Source: Haemonchus contortus
Lineage: Eukaryota > Nematoda > Chromadorea > Rhabditida > Trichostrongylidae
Assembly: GCA_000469685.2 (NCBI GenBank)
Contig: LS997567.1
Location: 5,783,374 to 5,847,373, forward strand
Direction: 5' to 3'
Length of the DNA: 64,000 nt
Of the stretch, positions 37,530 to 49,200 are shown piece by piece (position 1 is the stretch's first letter; every line of letters starts with the position of its first letter). The notes under the pieces are model-generated. The model had not been told where the DNA came from. It did not search any database and saw only the letters and a list, made by a program, of their open reading frames with translations. A program made the position numbers and the translations under genes.

Positions 37530-38795
37530 AGTCTGGCACCACATATTTACTATTATACTTTATAATAAGATCATTACTTTTACGGGTCAATAGTGAATAC
37601 TTCGTTTATCACGGTTTTTGTCCACTTATAGATTCTAGATGCCGGGTCTTATAAAGCTAAAATGTTGGTAGTATATATTATGTATATTTTGTGTTGACAT
37701 GTCTGTAAGTACACATTCCGTACAAGGAAGCCGTTAAAAAATTGGTTATTTTTTAGAGGTGTTTTGTACAAATATCTCTGTGAATTCAATGTTTTGTGAG
37801 TGTTTTGTTGTGGTTGTCGCCTCGATAAATATGTTATTTGGTCTGTTTAGTCCCGTGAACATCAGATTACATTCCTTCTTGCCCCATTTTCTTTTGCAAA
37901 ATCTGCTCAGAGAAAAGGGGCGCTCTCACGGATGGGACCAATGGATCGCCCTCTGTTCAAACCGCGTAGGACCACCATCTTGCCCTCATTTGGTTGACAA
38001 ACAAAACTTGAATATATTAGGAAGAAAGTTGATTTCAAAAGTCGACCCTTGAAAGGCATTTTACGGGTCAAATACATTTTTAAATAGAAAGATAATTTCA
38101 TTTGCAAGACAAATTCAAGGCGTATACCTGCATGGCTGTTCAACGTTGAGTCGTTTGGGTTACAAATTGCCTCGCCTGTTCCCAGCGCCAAAGATCGGCG
38201 TATTATTACAGCAATGACAAGGAGGAAGTAGAATGTGAGAATTTTGACGAGGAAAGAGTTTATCGGAGATGATGCCCATGGGGATGTGGTTGATCAGTTG
38301 GGGAACTCTCCCGGGGAACAGTGAGAATTTGCGCCCAATAAAAAAATTCGTTGAATTCAGTTACAGATGTAATTCAATTCAAAAACCTCCTTTAACTATG
38401 AAGTACTAGCTTCCAAAGTTATGTTTCGTCAAGAACAAACCTTCATTGGAGTGCCAGGGCGAAGGTACATGCAAAATGGCATTCTGGACGAATAAATCTA
38501 CAACAATGATTACAGTTCAAGCAAAAACTAATATCAACTTCTCATTAAATTGTTCATTTCATTATTTACATTCTCCACTTATTACTAATAATCACTCGTT
38601 CGCTACAAATCATTAGTTTCTTGGATAATTTTTCATATGACCAGCTGCTTCCGAATTTTTAGGCCTTGTAGAATCTTTTGGGACAATAAATCTTAAGGTT
38701 TTCAATCAGTTCGTCTGGGACGCGTAGAACAGATTTGTAGCTTCTCCTGGTGAGCCGTCTTCAACTGATTCGCTTATTCTGTAATGTTGTCCTTC
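37530..38795. other. 3' flank of the globin gene, no further gene seen
   Basis: No canonical AATAAA was found close to the globin stop codon; variants such as AATAAG near 37563 and GATAAA near 37824 could serve. Short frames here lack support. Confidence 0.35.
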
Positions 38796-38799
38796 GCCC

Positions 38800-39065
38800 C
38801 AGGCGGAGGTACTGTAGTGGCAGTGGCGCACTGTCACATACGCATAGTCACAGGTTCAAATTCCGGATCGATATCCGCTGGGTTAACCAGGCCGTCCAAC
38901 CCTTTGGGGTCGGTAAATTGGTACCACAGTCGTCTGGGAGAATAAAAACACTGACTCGTACATCGTCTGGCTACCGCGAGTCACTGTATAAGCCACATTC
39001 GCATCCAGTACGTCACTACGATTCTGAATGGAAATCGGATGCATGGGGGCATCCCAGGCGGAAGG
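38800..39065 (+). mobile_element. tRNA-derived SINE, near full length
   Basis: GGAGGTACTGTAGTGGCAG (A box region), CACAGGTTCAAATTCCGG (B box), CAACCCTTTGGGGTCGG, GGGAGAATAAAAACACTGAC, TCGTCTGGCTACCGCG and ATTCTGAATGGAAATCGGAT follow in the family order. Confidence 0.75.
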
Positions 39066-39471
39066 TTAGATGGGAAGGCACTGCAGTCAAATTACTTGTG
39101 CTGGTGTGAGAGCTTCTTCAGTGTAAACTACAGTAAACTTACATTCAGCCCATAAATAATGGCAATCTTGGTGATAGGATGTCGAAAAACTGAATCGCCA
39201 AGATTCCGCCATGCGTTGGCAAGAAGGATATAAATCACGTCAGTTCTGACGCCTGAACCTGCAAGTGGTTCAATTTACACTGATGATTTATCAATAATTT
39301 ATATAAACAATTCTCTTTCTCAGGGAGGACTCGTTATTCAAAGCATAGAATTATGACAGTGAGAAAATCACTCCGGAAATCGCCAAAGGTACCCTGAACA
39401 GCCTTGTTTACACTTGCGATTTGATCCCCTGATCTCGATATATTTCAGTGCTGAAAGTCACGGAGTATAGT

Positions 39472-39743
39472 CTATTTGTCGACTTTCTTGAGGGGACCCA
39501 AATGGAACGGGAATTCAATCAGATCTGATTTCATCCTGAGAACAGACAGGGAATGCGGGGAGTGGGGTGGAAGAGGGGACATCGGTTGCTCATCGTCCTC
39601 AATGGATGACGACAAGTGGGCTACGGTAGGAATACAGTGCTCCACTTTCTCATTAGGTTTCCGAATAGCTCTAAGCACCGTTCTTTTTGTCGAGGGATGC
39701 ATTTTGATGCGACCTTGCTTGTTCTTTTGTGGATGCTCCCATC
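39472..39743 (-). other. Probable terminal coding exon, Ser/Pro-rich (89 codons)
   Basis: The minus strand has acceptor TTGCTCCTAG, two bases completing a split codon, then an open frame ending at TAG (39472-39474). The product starts WEHPQKNKQGRIKM and contains an acidic and Ser/Pro-rich middle (SSSIEDDEQPMSPLPP). Composition and codon use look coding. It could be the last exon of an unidentified minus-strand gene, or an alternative 3' exon of the MAM-domain gene. No homology is recognised. Confidence 0.4.
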
Positions 39744-40460
39744 CTAGGAGCAAGGAAGGCCAGGAGCAGCTTACCCACTCCTCAAGCATAATGGAAGGCT
39801 CTTGCTCTGAGGAAAGCTGATTTCTGGATCTTATTCCTGAATAATTGGTATATGAGAAATTCCATGCTCGATATGGGTCCAGGACAAGAACAACTGACAG
39901 GCTGCAGAATGAGTTTTACTGAAGCAGGTACCGAATGGAGCACAGGTTCAGGGGTCAGTTGCCGAACCATGTCGCTGTGATTCTAGGGGACCGAGCTGGC
40001 CCCCGACCACACTCGGGAAAGGGAAGTCCTTAATTCGGTCGTAGGTGTTATTGAATAGGTTGACGTCTCCGTCTTTGGAAGCTTTCCGAGATTTTCTGGC
40101 ATTGCCTACATTTTGATTGTCCTCTCGAAAATGTTGCTAGTAATTCAGGATCGCAGCCAGCCTGAACGTCTCGGGACACCTTGACGGAAAAAAACTTATA
40201 ATATATATTTCATCACAAACAAGGATGTTTTCAGAAAAGAAACCAAACCTCAGAAAGTTCTGGCCCATTTTGGCCGGTCCCAGTATTCTCATTTTTGCTG
40301 GTTCCTGAGGTCCTCGAATCACTTACGGATTCTAGAGGAAGGGTATCACGAAGCCAAAGCGTATGTAGCACCTACAATAGGGAATCTGAAATCTATCGGT
40401 TTTGTTCTCTGAGGGATGGCTCACTTGTAACTACTGTACCCGGGACATTTTGGCCTTTTG

Positions 40461-40511
40461 GCTACAGTTGACCCAAATGATAAGGTTAATATCATTTGGC
40501 TGAACTGTAGC
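40461..40511 (+). other. Short hairpin, 22-bp stem
   Basis: GCTACAGTTGACCCAAATGATA pairs with TATCATTTGGCTGAACTGTAGC across a 7-base loop with three mismatches. It is isolated, of microRNA-precursor-like size, and not part of a recognised repeat. Confidence 0.5.
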
Positions 40512-40699
40512 GAGAAGGTCAATATGTTTCCGGATCAGAGCATTTTTCTGTTTAATCTGAAAATTTCATCTCTAGCCCTTTCCGTGAAAACGTATAAATT
40601 TATGGTCCGCAGCACTCAAGCCTTACCCATCCTTTCTATATTGCCTTTTGGCATATTCAGCTGCTGCTGCATTCTGTACTGCTTATTCTATTAAAAAAT

Positions 40700-40910
40700 T
40701 TCAGCTACCCAAGTTTGAGCCCAGCGTCGACAGCTGTACAACTGGCTCGGCACTCGGCCTTCCGATGAAACGACGCTGTACCTGCCTGTATTCCAGGTTT
40801 CCTTGCATTGGGAAATAGAAACCTAATTACTCAAATTTGAATTTCAACGGCGACAGCTGTTCAGGGTCGCCCGTCCTCTGAAACGACGCTGGACCTGGAT
40901 CAAGAATTAT
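40700..40910 (+). repeat. Two-unit imperfect tandem repeat with SL1-like motifs
   Basis: Unit 1 (from about 40705) and unit 2 (from about 40820) share an SL1-like start, then a GACAGCTG block and GAAACGACGCTG.ACCTG. Unit 1 holds TACCCAAGTTTGAG, identical to the 3' 14 bases of nematode SL1; unit 2 is a diverged version (ATTACTCAAATTTGA). Neither is followed by GTAAAC, the donor expected in a working SL RNA gene. Confidence 0.5.
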
Positions 40911-41156
40911 TCACCTACCGGCAGAAACGGCATCGCAACTGATACACGACTGGAATGAGGGCCCTGAGCTGGTCCAAAGAAGCAGATGCTATATTTTCCG
41001 AAATTGCAATTCGCAGTTTGAGGAACAGGCCAAAAGGACACCGTGAACCGATCAACAGTAAGAACGCCGTTGCAAAGGATCGGCACGGAACAACATCAGA
41101 GTTTCCCTTCATAGCTTTTTTTCTTTCTTTTTTTCTTTTCCAAGTCAATTGCTTTT

Positions 41157-41383
41157 TTAGAAACTAGAGGGCGGTTTTTTATGAAAAAGAGTGGTAAGTG
41201 AGTTTGAATTAGTTATGGGATCGCTAGGCGAATCATATACACTAAGCTTATCATGATTCCGACAGTTCGAGCTGATTGTAGGTGACGTCGAGGAGGGACC
41301 CGAGGAGTCCAGCGGTAGCGATGATACGAGAGCGGCAGCTCGGCGGGAACCCGAACTGGAAGATGGACCTGCCGCCCACCCAT
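41157..41383 (-). other. Probable terminal coding exon, Ser-rich (74 codons)
   Basis: The minus strand has acceptor GCTGTCCTCAG, two bases of a split codon, then an open frame to TAA (41157-41159). The product is Ser-rich (GPSSSSGSRRAAALVSSL, SSGPSSTSP) and ends TLFHKKPPSSF. It looks like a disordered tail. Same phase as 41890-41978 and 39472-39743. Confidence 0.4.
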
Positions 41384-41889
41384 CTGAGGACAGCTTACGG
41401 CACTTAGCTTTGCTCACCTTCATTATTTAGCTTGTCTTTACGGTTTCTCCTTCGCCACAGCCCTTCTGTACTACTGTCATGCACGAACAAAACTCCTTTT
41501 CAAATTGTACTTTCTAAGAACTGTACAGTTCTAACTCTGATAAGAAGCCCTTCTTTTCTGATAAAACTTTATTGTCAATGTTCCGAGCATAAGCTATTAC
41601 TCAGGTCAACTGAACATTGTATATGAATACAGCAGGACATCATAAAAAATACGCAACAGTACACATGAGAGTTCATAACTGTAACTTACAGTCTTGTGGC
41701 TGTGTGCAAGGTGGTAGTACGTTTTACGCAAATACTGGCAAAATTGAGTATAATTGCCAGTACTGTTTATAAGTGCACGCAAAGGAATCTTAGACATAAA
41801 ATTATATAAATAAATAAGTGCTTCTAATAAATAATTGGACATATCAACGACGCATAAGGTGAATGCCAGGGAATGTCATCATGAAATTA

Positions 41890-41978
41890 TTAAGGATCAT
41901 CAGAATCAGAACAAACTGACCGTGAACTGGTTAACGTGGAGAAATCAGTCATTAGGCAACCAACTGAATGTGAGGCGT
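41890..41978 (-). other. Probable terminal coding exon, Ser/Asp-rich (28 codons)
   Basis: The minus strand has acceptor CTTTCTATAG, two bases of a split codon, then a frame ending SRSVCSDSDDP-stop (TAA at 41890-41892). It lies about 1.25 kb beyond the stop of the MAM gene. An internal GTCAGT could instead serve as a donor. Confidence 0.35.
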
Positions 41979-42063
41979 CTATAGAAAGTGGGAAACAATA
42001 GTGTTTTCGAAAGGAGGTCAGTTTGATGAGCGTGAGAGCATGTACAAGCAGTGGGGAACGGTG

Positions 42064-42289
42064 AAGTCGTGCGTCCGAGGGTGCGCGCGGCAAATTGCGC
42101 GGCAGATTCATACCTATTCAGACGACTTTAGCACCTATTTTTTGGGCCCAATTTTGAAGTACAGTAGAATAGTACGATCAGCTGACCTTACTAATCTACC
42201 CTACTTCAGAGTTTGGCCCCAATGATAGGCGCCGGAGTCGTCCAAAATCGCCACGAACTTCGCCGCGCGCGCCCTCGGACGCACGACTT
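42064..42289. mobile_element. Foldback element, AAGTCGTGCGTCCGAGGG type
   Basis: Left arm AAGTCGTGCGTCCGAGGGTG and right arm CGCCCTCGGACGCACGACTT are inverted copies about 30 bases long, rich in GC, around an AT-richer centre. Only one copy was seen in the window. Confidence 0.65.
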
Positions 42290-42675
42290 GACACACACCC
42301 ACAAACAGTACAGCTTTGTAAAGGCAAGAGGGACTTGAATGATAATGAAATCATCATTGCGTCCAATGATATTTTACAGCTTATTTCTTTATCATCATTT
42401 ATCACTGCCTACCATCTAAAAATTTATACAGTGACCATGCAAAAAGCAAATTTTAGAATAAGGATCACGGTAGCCAAATTCATATGCAATTATGCGCACT
42501 AATGCGGGGTGACTGAGATCTCGTCCAGAACCCTTCTAGTCGATACAATCTCGTACTACCATTAATTCTAATTACTTCAAAAACGGCCTAAATTTGCCTG
42601 GTACTGCGGCTTTCTCACTTTCTTCGCCACCTGCCTACTAATCTCTATCAGCACTTTTGTTCTCGCTGTCTAACT

Positions 42676-42833
42676 TGAAGGCACGGTTCGCGATGATTCA
42701 ATGGGCGGGTGTGTCGATGACGTGTCCGCCTCTCATTCGATCTCACGTCAGACAGTCAGACCTGGCGTCGAATGAGAGGCGGACACGTCACTGACGTGCC
42801 CGCCCACTAAATTATCGCGAACCGTGCCTTTAA
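42676..42833. mobile_element. 158-bp palindromic TTAA-type MITE
   Basis: Nearly the whole element is an inverted repeat: left GAAGGCACGGTTCGCGAT... and right ...ATCGCGAACCGTGCCTTT, with inner arms TGTCCGCCTCTCATTCGA / TCGAATGAGAGGCGGACA. Flanks read TTGA and TTAA. It is the shortest, most symmetrical member of the AGGCAC family here. Confidence 0.75.
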
Positions 42834-43229
42834 AAATGGTAGTCAAAGTTATCGCGGCAATCAAAGTTATCGCAAGCTGTGCTTTCATATACTTGTGGTG
42901 ATATCAGGAGAAGATTCTAATGTTTGGTGCTATCACAAAAGTAGTGGAAATTTTTGGTAAATGAAAAGCGTTATCTTGCAGTTTGGATGTATTTTAGTAA
43001 CGCTAACCTTCATGAATGAATTTCGTCTTAGGGTATGCGTGTATATTATTGCAACAGCAGGGACTTCACAATTCAAATTCAAGCAGGGGAAGAGATTCTG
43101 AATTTTGAGGCACTTTCAAAACTACAAGGAAGTACGTTCCTAACAGGTGAAAGAGTTCCCTATCGTGAGGGTATACTATTTGAAGGGAGGAGGCTAAAAG
43201 GAAAGAGATCAAGGCTCTAGCGGAAAAGG

Positions 43230-46200
43230 TTAAGGAAGCTTTTCACTTTTTGATTTCTTGCATGCCGAGGCGCACAGAATTGGATCATAGACGTCGATCT
43301 GATCCAGTCCCAGGTGCGAGAATTCGTTTCTCAATCCTTCTGCTGAGAATTCGATCTGAAGAAAATCAAGATGATTGTAAAAAGGGTTCATGTAAAAGTG
43401 ATACGACATCCACAGCCACTACCATGGCTCACTTTATTCCATAACGAATTTCCTTAGGGCTAACCCTCCAGGTCCTTCCTGCTGGTTTGTTCCCGCCTAA
43501 TCTAGCTTCAGCTAGGGTTAGCTAGGAGAAGAGTAGGAGGAAGACAGTGAGTAAATTGTGCCCTGCAGAGAGCTGCTGGCTAGGGGAGCTGTGATTGGAT
43601 GTCGCTGCTAATCCACCAATCACAGTCATACTTAAGTATGGACCAATAGGATGGCATGGGGATTTTAGGTACTAGCAATGATCGAAGAGAAAATCGTTTT
43701 CTACCGATCATCTTACTATAAATAAACAATTTAAGGAATGAAATGTGTACCGCATCATATGTTCCATTGTTCAGATAGATTTTATCGCATAGCCATTGAT
43801 GAATGTTGCTGGAGACGTCGTTGCTCACGAACAGCCTAGAAAAGTGAACAATGGTCCATTCTAGTAAGTCGTGTCTACGAAAGTTCAACAATCTTTTATT
43901 CATTCTTATTTCAAGTAAGGTTACGATCTACGAGTAAGGTTTTCACAGTAATCTTGATCTACTTCAGATCTACGATCTAGGTACCCGATCTGAATTTGTA
44001 CCCTTTCCGTTTGATTTCAAGCAGTGCCACGTCTTTCACATTAGGGGGTAAACAGAAAAGAACTTTGTCGCGGGTGACTCCGGGCGCCTTACTACAATAA
44101 TTATATTGTAAGATGATGAACGGATCTGCTTACCGTTCTCGTTCTCCATCCGGAGTCCTGTTGAGATAGACGACCAGTTGACTATGGTAGCTTGCCACAT
44201 AGTAGCAGAACTCAATACCGAAGTTTCGTGGAAACTCGAATGGTCCCAGTGACAGCGTTGCTGTACCTGGACCGACGGCGTATGCAAATGGACCATCTGA
44301 GTTGAAAAAGATCAGTGATGATGGGTGTTATTCAGTTACTGAGTACTATAATTATTTCAGGCTTTCTTTCAACAATCGTCACTTATACCGAACGGTACAG
44401 TCAGTGTTAGTCAATCGATTGCTTGTGCCGCAACGCGACCGTGCTCTCGGCTACAACTGGAGTGCTGCAGTTTGTAATCATAATTTCCTTCTCGTTCGTT
44501 CTTTTTAATTGTACTTTCTCTATACCCTCCTCGGTTACAAATATAAAAGTGGAGCCTAGTAATATGAACACATTCAGCCCATTTTCTTCAGAACCGCCTG
44601 ACTTTCTCGGCGCCGAGACTTCATAACTCAGTAACAGTTCAATTTCACTTCTTGGCTGCTTCAAAACTAAGCCATGTCTCGTGTGCGACCGTTCAAATTA
44701 GAACTGATTGAGAGGTGGAAAGAGGTTGTTTTTTTTTTGATCAGACTAGTGAGGGCTCAACTCAGTGAGATCCATACATGCTCAATTTCCTATTTATCCT
44801 TCCCACGCTCCCACACTTCCTCACTTATCACTCCCATTTCGTGGTAGACCCGAAAAAAGACTTACTGTATGAGTGAGTATGAAGAATCCATTCAGGACTT
44901 TAGAACCGTTACCTCCTTACCAGACTCTCAGAGAAATCGCATGGATTCATTGCTTTTGTGTATCCTTACAAAGAAGCCACGAGTGCACCTCTGTTATTAC
45001 CTACCTAAAGTTGATCGTATTCCAGTGGAACGTGATCCCACTGGGTCCTCACTGATCTTCCAATCACTAGAATCGAGACTTTGTAAGCAAGAACCGCTTT
45101 CGAAGTCGCATTGAAGGGCTGAGCAGGTTTTCGGTGGTAGCTTTGCCGGTGGATCATAGTGTGGGACTGAAAAAGGTCGAAATAAATAGAATTTCGAGCA
45201 TTCGAAAAGAACTTCTGATATTCCAGCATGAGATGCTCCATTATTAGTCTCCCTCAATTCGTTTTTCCTCTCCTCTGAATTCCCTAGCTTCTTCGACTCT
45301 TCGATTCATTTTACTCTTTACTCTTCTGAGAATCAACTCCACGACTACGCATAAACTAGTATTTTTCGTCAAAAGCAAACTTCACGATGAAAATGGTTTC
45401 CGAGAAATCTCCCCCTGATGAATCTGTGGGATCCCAGTACACAATATGTGGCGCACCCAGATCTGTTACGGCCTAAACGGGGCATTATCAGGGCTCAGAA
45501 ATTGTATAGTGTGAATGGCACTCCCGTAGTGGACGAGTTTCAGCGGCGCTGTAGAGGCTGCACCATCTCAAGGAACTTCTAAGTAGGAATTTCAAACAAC
45601 TTATCATGGCGACAGTGAAGGGCAGTTTTGGCTCAATGTTGTCAGCTCTTAGCGCAAGTACAACATATGGAATCTCGTATGAATATCCTTCAGATCGATG
45701 TAGTCACTCCTTTAAGCAACTGCAACAAAAGAAACCAAGCACGCTCTGTATGCATGCCTGTCACTGTGAGCTCATACAACCTCTACTTCCACTATTTTAA
45801 AGGCACCGTTCACTTAAATTTGGGTAATCCAGATTACGATGAAAAATGGAAGACAAGATCGAAACTAGTGTGTCTGAGGTGAAGAAACTGCGTGCATCGG
45901 TGTTTTCAAAGTGGACGAGAATGAAACAAGAAAAATGAAGAAGGTGGGGCGCCAGGACGAGCTAAACAGTGCGTTTCACTGCGCGCGTGTGGGTCCTGGT
46001 GCGAATAACAGTCAATTGTAAGCCAAAAGTCATTCACTCATAAGCATAAATAAACAAAAAAAAAACCCTAGTAACAGCAAAAGTAGCTCACCTTTTTCAG
46101 CTTCTAGGAGTAGGAAATTAAATAAGGGATCACGGCAGCAAAAAGAAAAAACAGGAGAAAAAAGAATGGGAGAAAAACATCGCCTTATCACTCGACTATT

Positions 46201-49200
46201 AGCTGATTGTGCGTGGGTCCTAGAACGAATAATAGCAATCTGTATTGTCTCGACACTCGTCTAACGTGACACCGATCTAGCGCGAACTACGGCAACAACG
46301 GGGCTTCCACTATGCCCTAAGCGCCGAGATTGTGGAAGCGAGAGGGACCCTTCTACCACCTATGAAGGGCGCTGAGTATTCCTAAAGGAAGAACTCAGTA
46401 ACCTTTTTATCGTGAACGGTGCCTTTAAGGAAGCATTATTTCCCGGAGTCGGCGGATTTTCTCGCTTTCATTGCCACCGATGCACTATTCTCTATCAACG
46501 ATTCCACTTTTCAACTTGGAAAGGGTACCTCAAAACTATCTTGAACAGTGCCTCCAAGAAAAGTGAGATTTGCTTCGATGGCAGTAATAGTTCACCATCA
46601 TGCACGCTCCGGTGGTCGAATCCCGGATAGTGCATGCGTGGTGAAAGTATCCGGATCGAGGTTCCAGGCCACGGTAGGATAATCTGCTTGTACCGGGGCT
46701 CATCCCCGAAGAAACAAATTAATTAACGCTCGTATAGCCCCTCGATTCTGATCTCGGCTGAGCATCTCACTGCAGCCCACTCCTTACGTTCTGCCTCACA
46801 GTCTTCACTGTCTGATCTCCTCCTTACTGACAAAATAAATCCTTACTCATTCGGCACTGGTATACAGCACTTGTGTTGTACGAGATGTCGTCGATAATGG
46901 CCGCACCGCCTTGTTTACCGAAAGCATCCAGAGTAAAGTTATACGCTTCGATCACTATCTGAATATCGAGTATAATAAATTTAGATGCTAATTCCTTCAA
47001 CTGCGATATACCTAGCTTAAGGCATAGCTCTGTAAAGCGGTTAGTTAGTCACTAAACTGGGTCAGATACACAATCCATGTCATGAAATTAGTTATTGAAG
47101 GACCGGTTCTCATTTCAAAAGACCTGTAAATCTCAGCAATGGTATATATCTCTCGACCGCTGACCCGATTGGGAAAGAACCTCCTGATTAATTAAGGCAA
47201 CATACGACCGATTCTAGACGTTGGAACCACTGGGTCCCTAGGGAGTACTTGCCAAAAATTCCGCAATGGTCTAGCTTTTTCTTCATACTTGCCAAAAATT
47301 CCGCAATGGTCTAGCTTTTTCTTCAATCTTCTGGAAAATTCCATGAATGTAAGGACACTACCAACCTGTATACGTATAATCATACTTCTTCGTAATTGCT
47401 CATGTAACCCTTTCCTTGTCAAACTATCTCTCGTACCGGACGCATTTTTCTTCCCGAACCTGAATTGAGCTACTCCTCTATTGAAAGCTACTGAAACCTT
47501 CGTCAATGGGTTTGGCCTCAAAGCTCCTGAGCTGTTCCTGCAGCTTCGTTCCAACGTTTTCAAATGCACCGTTCGCAATAAATTTAGGATACCTTTTTTG
47601 ACAGGAATTGATAGAACTTCTCAAGAATAAATCGATAACAACGAAAAACGATGAACAAAAAGAATTACAAAGGGTCTAAGAAAGAACCGGGAAGGGGGGG
47701 GGGGGGTTGGACGAGTCTCACATTGAAAGGATGGCGGCTAGGGAGTGTTCGGGCGAGTGCACGAAGGCGACGCAAGGTTTGCAATAGCAGACAACACACC
47801 CGAACAGCTGATTTAGACTACAGTCTTGAACCTGGCAATTTACCAACCAGCTTATCGATTTTTCACCAACTTCGCTCCAATGCGAAAGTGGTGCAATTAG
47901 ATTTCGTAGTCAGCCTAGCGAGGGGCGGAGGACGACCGTGACTCGCTCTCCGGCCCCTTATTGTGCCGTATCCAGACCGTTTTCCGACCTCATCCCTGCA
48001 CAAATGGTATCAGAGGGGGCATCGAATTCAAACCATGTGCAAATCTACAAAACCATTTTTTCGTGAACAGTGCCTTTAAGTCGGAAACAAGATGTCGAAG
48101 ATGAGCATAGGCCTGGACAACTAACAAGGATAAGCCTAAAGACGGATATGATATGGCGTATACAGGTGAGCGGAACCCTTTCAAGGTATTTCTTTGAAAA
48201 TTTCAAGAATATTTCATCAAATATCTGACACTTGTGAAATTTTTGGCGGATACTTTTCGAACACACCAGTGCTTGCGATGAAGGATTAGATGAGACCCCA
48301 GCAAACAGGGAAAGAACGAACGGCTTAGCTGCTGCAAACCTTTACAAGTAAAAATGTTGATTACTCTCTTTGCTTGTGTTCTTTACCATTTTTCCTTGCT
48401 TAAAATTAATTTTTTTATCACACTCTTTTACTTTCGCGGAATGTGGGGCCTTTGTTAAGTACTTAATAGGTTTTAGAAGAAATATAAGTGATCTTGAACC
48501 TCACAGAGAATCGCAGATTACATGAACCATCCCTGGTTGGAGAACGTCCGTTGTGCGCGTCCGTCGAGATAGGTTATCCCGCCCACTTCGCGTGCGGCGC
48601 ACCCCACTGAGGTCTCAAGGCGATATTACAGTACCACCAAATGTCAGTGAAGCGAACGATTAGCATTTGTCCGTGTTATCTTCTCTTTGGCTAACTGCCG
48701 TGGACCAAGCGCAAATCGTAGGCCCCACTGACAACTGCGACGTCTGTCACGTATCGCGGACGGCCCGCCGCATGCCACTGCTGCGGCTTGACCTAGTTTC
48801 GACGGACGCGCGCAATGAAGCGCACCCATTCCTGGTTACCTAGATACTTTCTGTATTTGGAAGGGCTCCTAAGAACTCTTCCTTGCTCAGCATAACAAAT
48901 GTTATTATGAAGCAGTATTACCTCAAAAGCGTACCAAATTGTCCCTGGAATCACCACTTTGGCCATTTTCGTTCCATTCCTCTTCAGTGGTTCACTGCAC
49001 CAGTGGTATCGTTTGCCCATCGACGGCGACCTTCCAAGAATCTATTAACAACTCACACCTTCACAAAGCTTATTATCCTACCTTTCAAGTTTTGACGCCA
49101 ATTGTCTATATTTCAACGAAGGTTTGGTTTACTTTTCTGTCTAGAAATACATACCCAATAGACTAATTTGTTTTGGTAAATCTTTTACAGGGGGGGGGGG

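Noticed and set aside
40700..40910. SL1 RNA genes
   Set aside because: The motif is not followed by the GTAAAC donor or an Sm-site context, so a working SL RNA gene is not supported.
43433..43521. Minus-strand piece reading LTLAEARLGG as the last MAM exon
   Set aside because: It fits the phase, but the piece at 43355 (IEFSAEGLRN...LGLDQI) fits the MAM end much better and has a stronger TTTTCTTCAG acceptor.
44423..44626. Plus-strand frame with a hydrophobic segment
   Set aside because: Lies in a MAM intron, overlaps an equally open minus-strand frame and has no paired splice sites.
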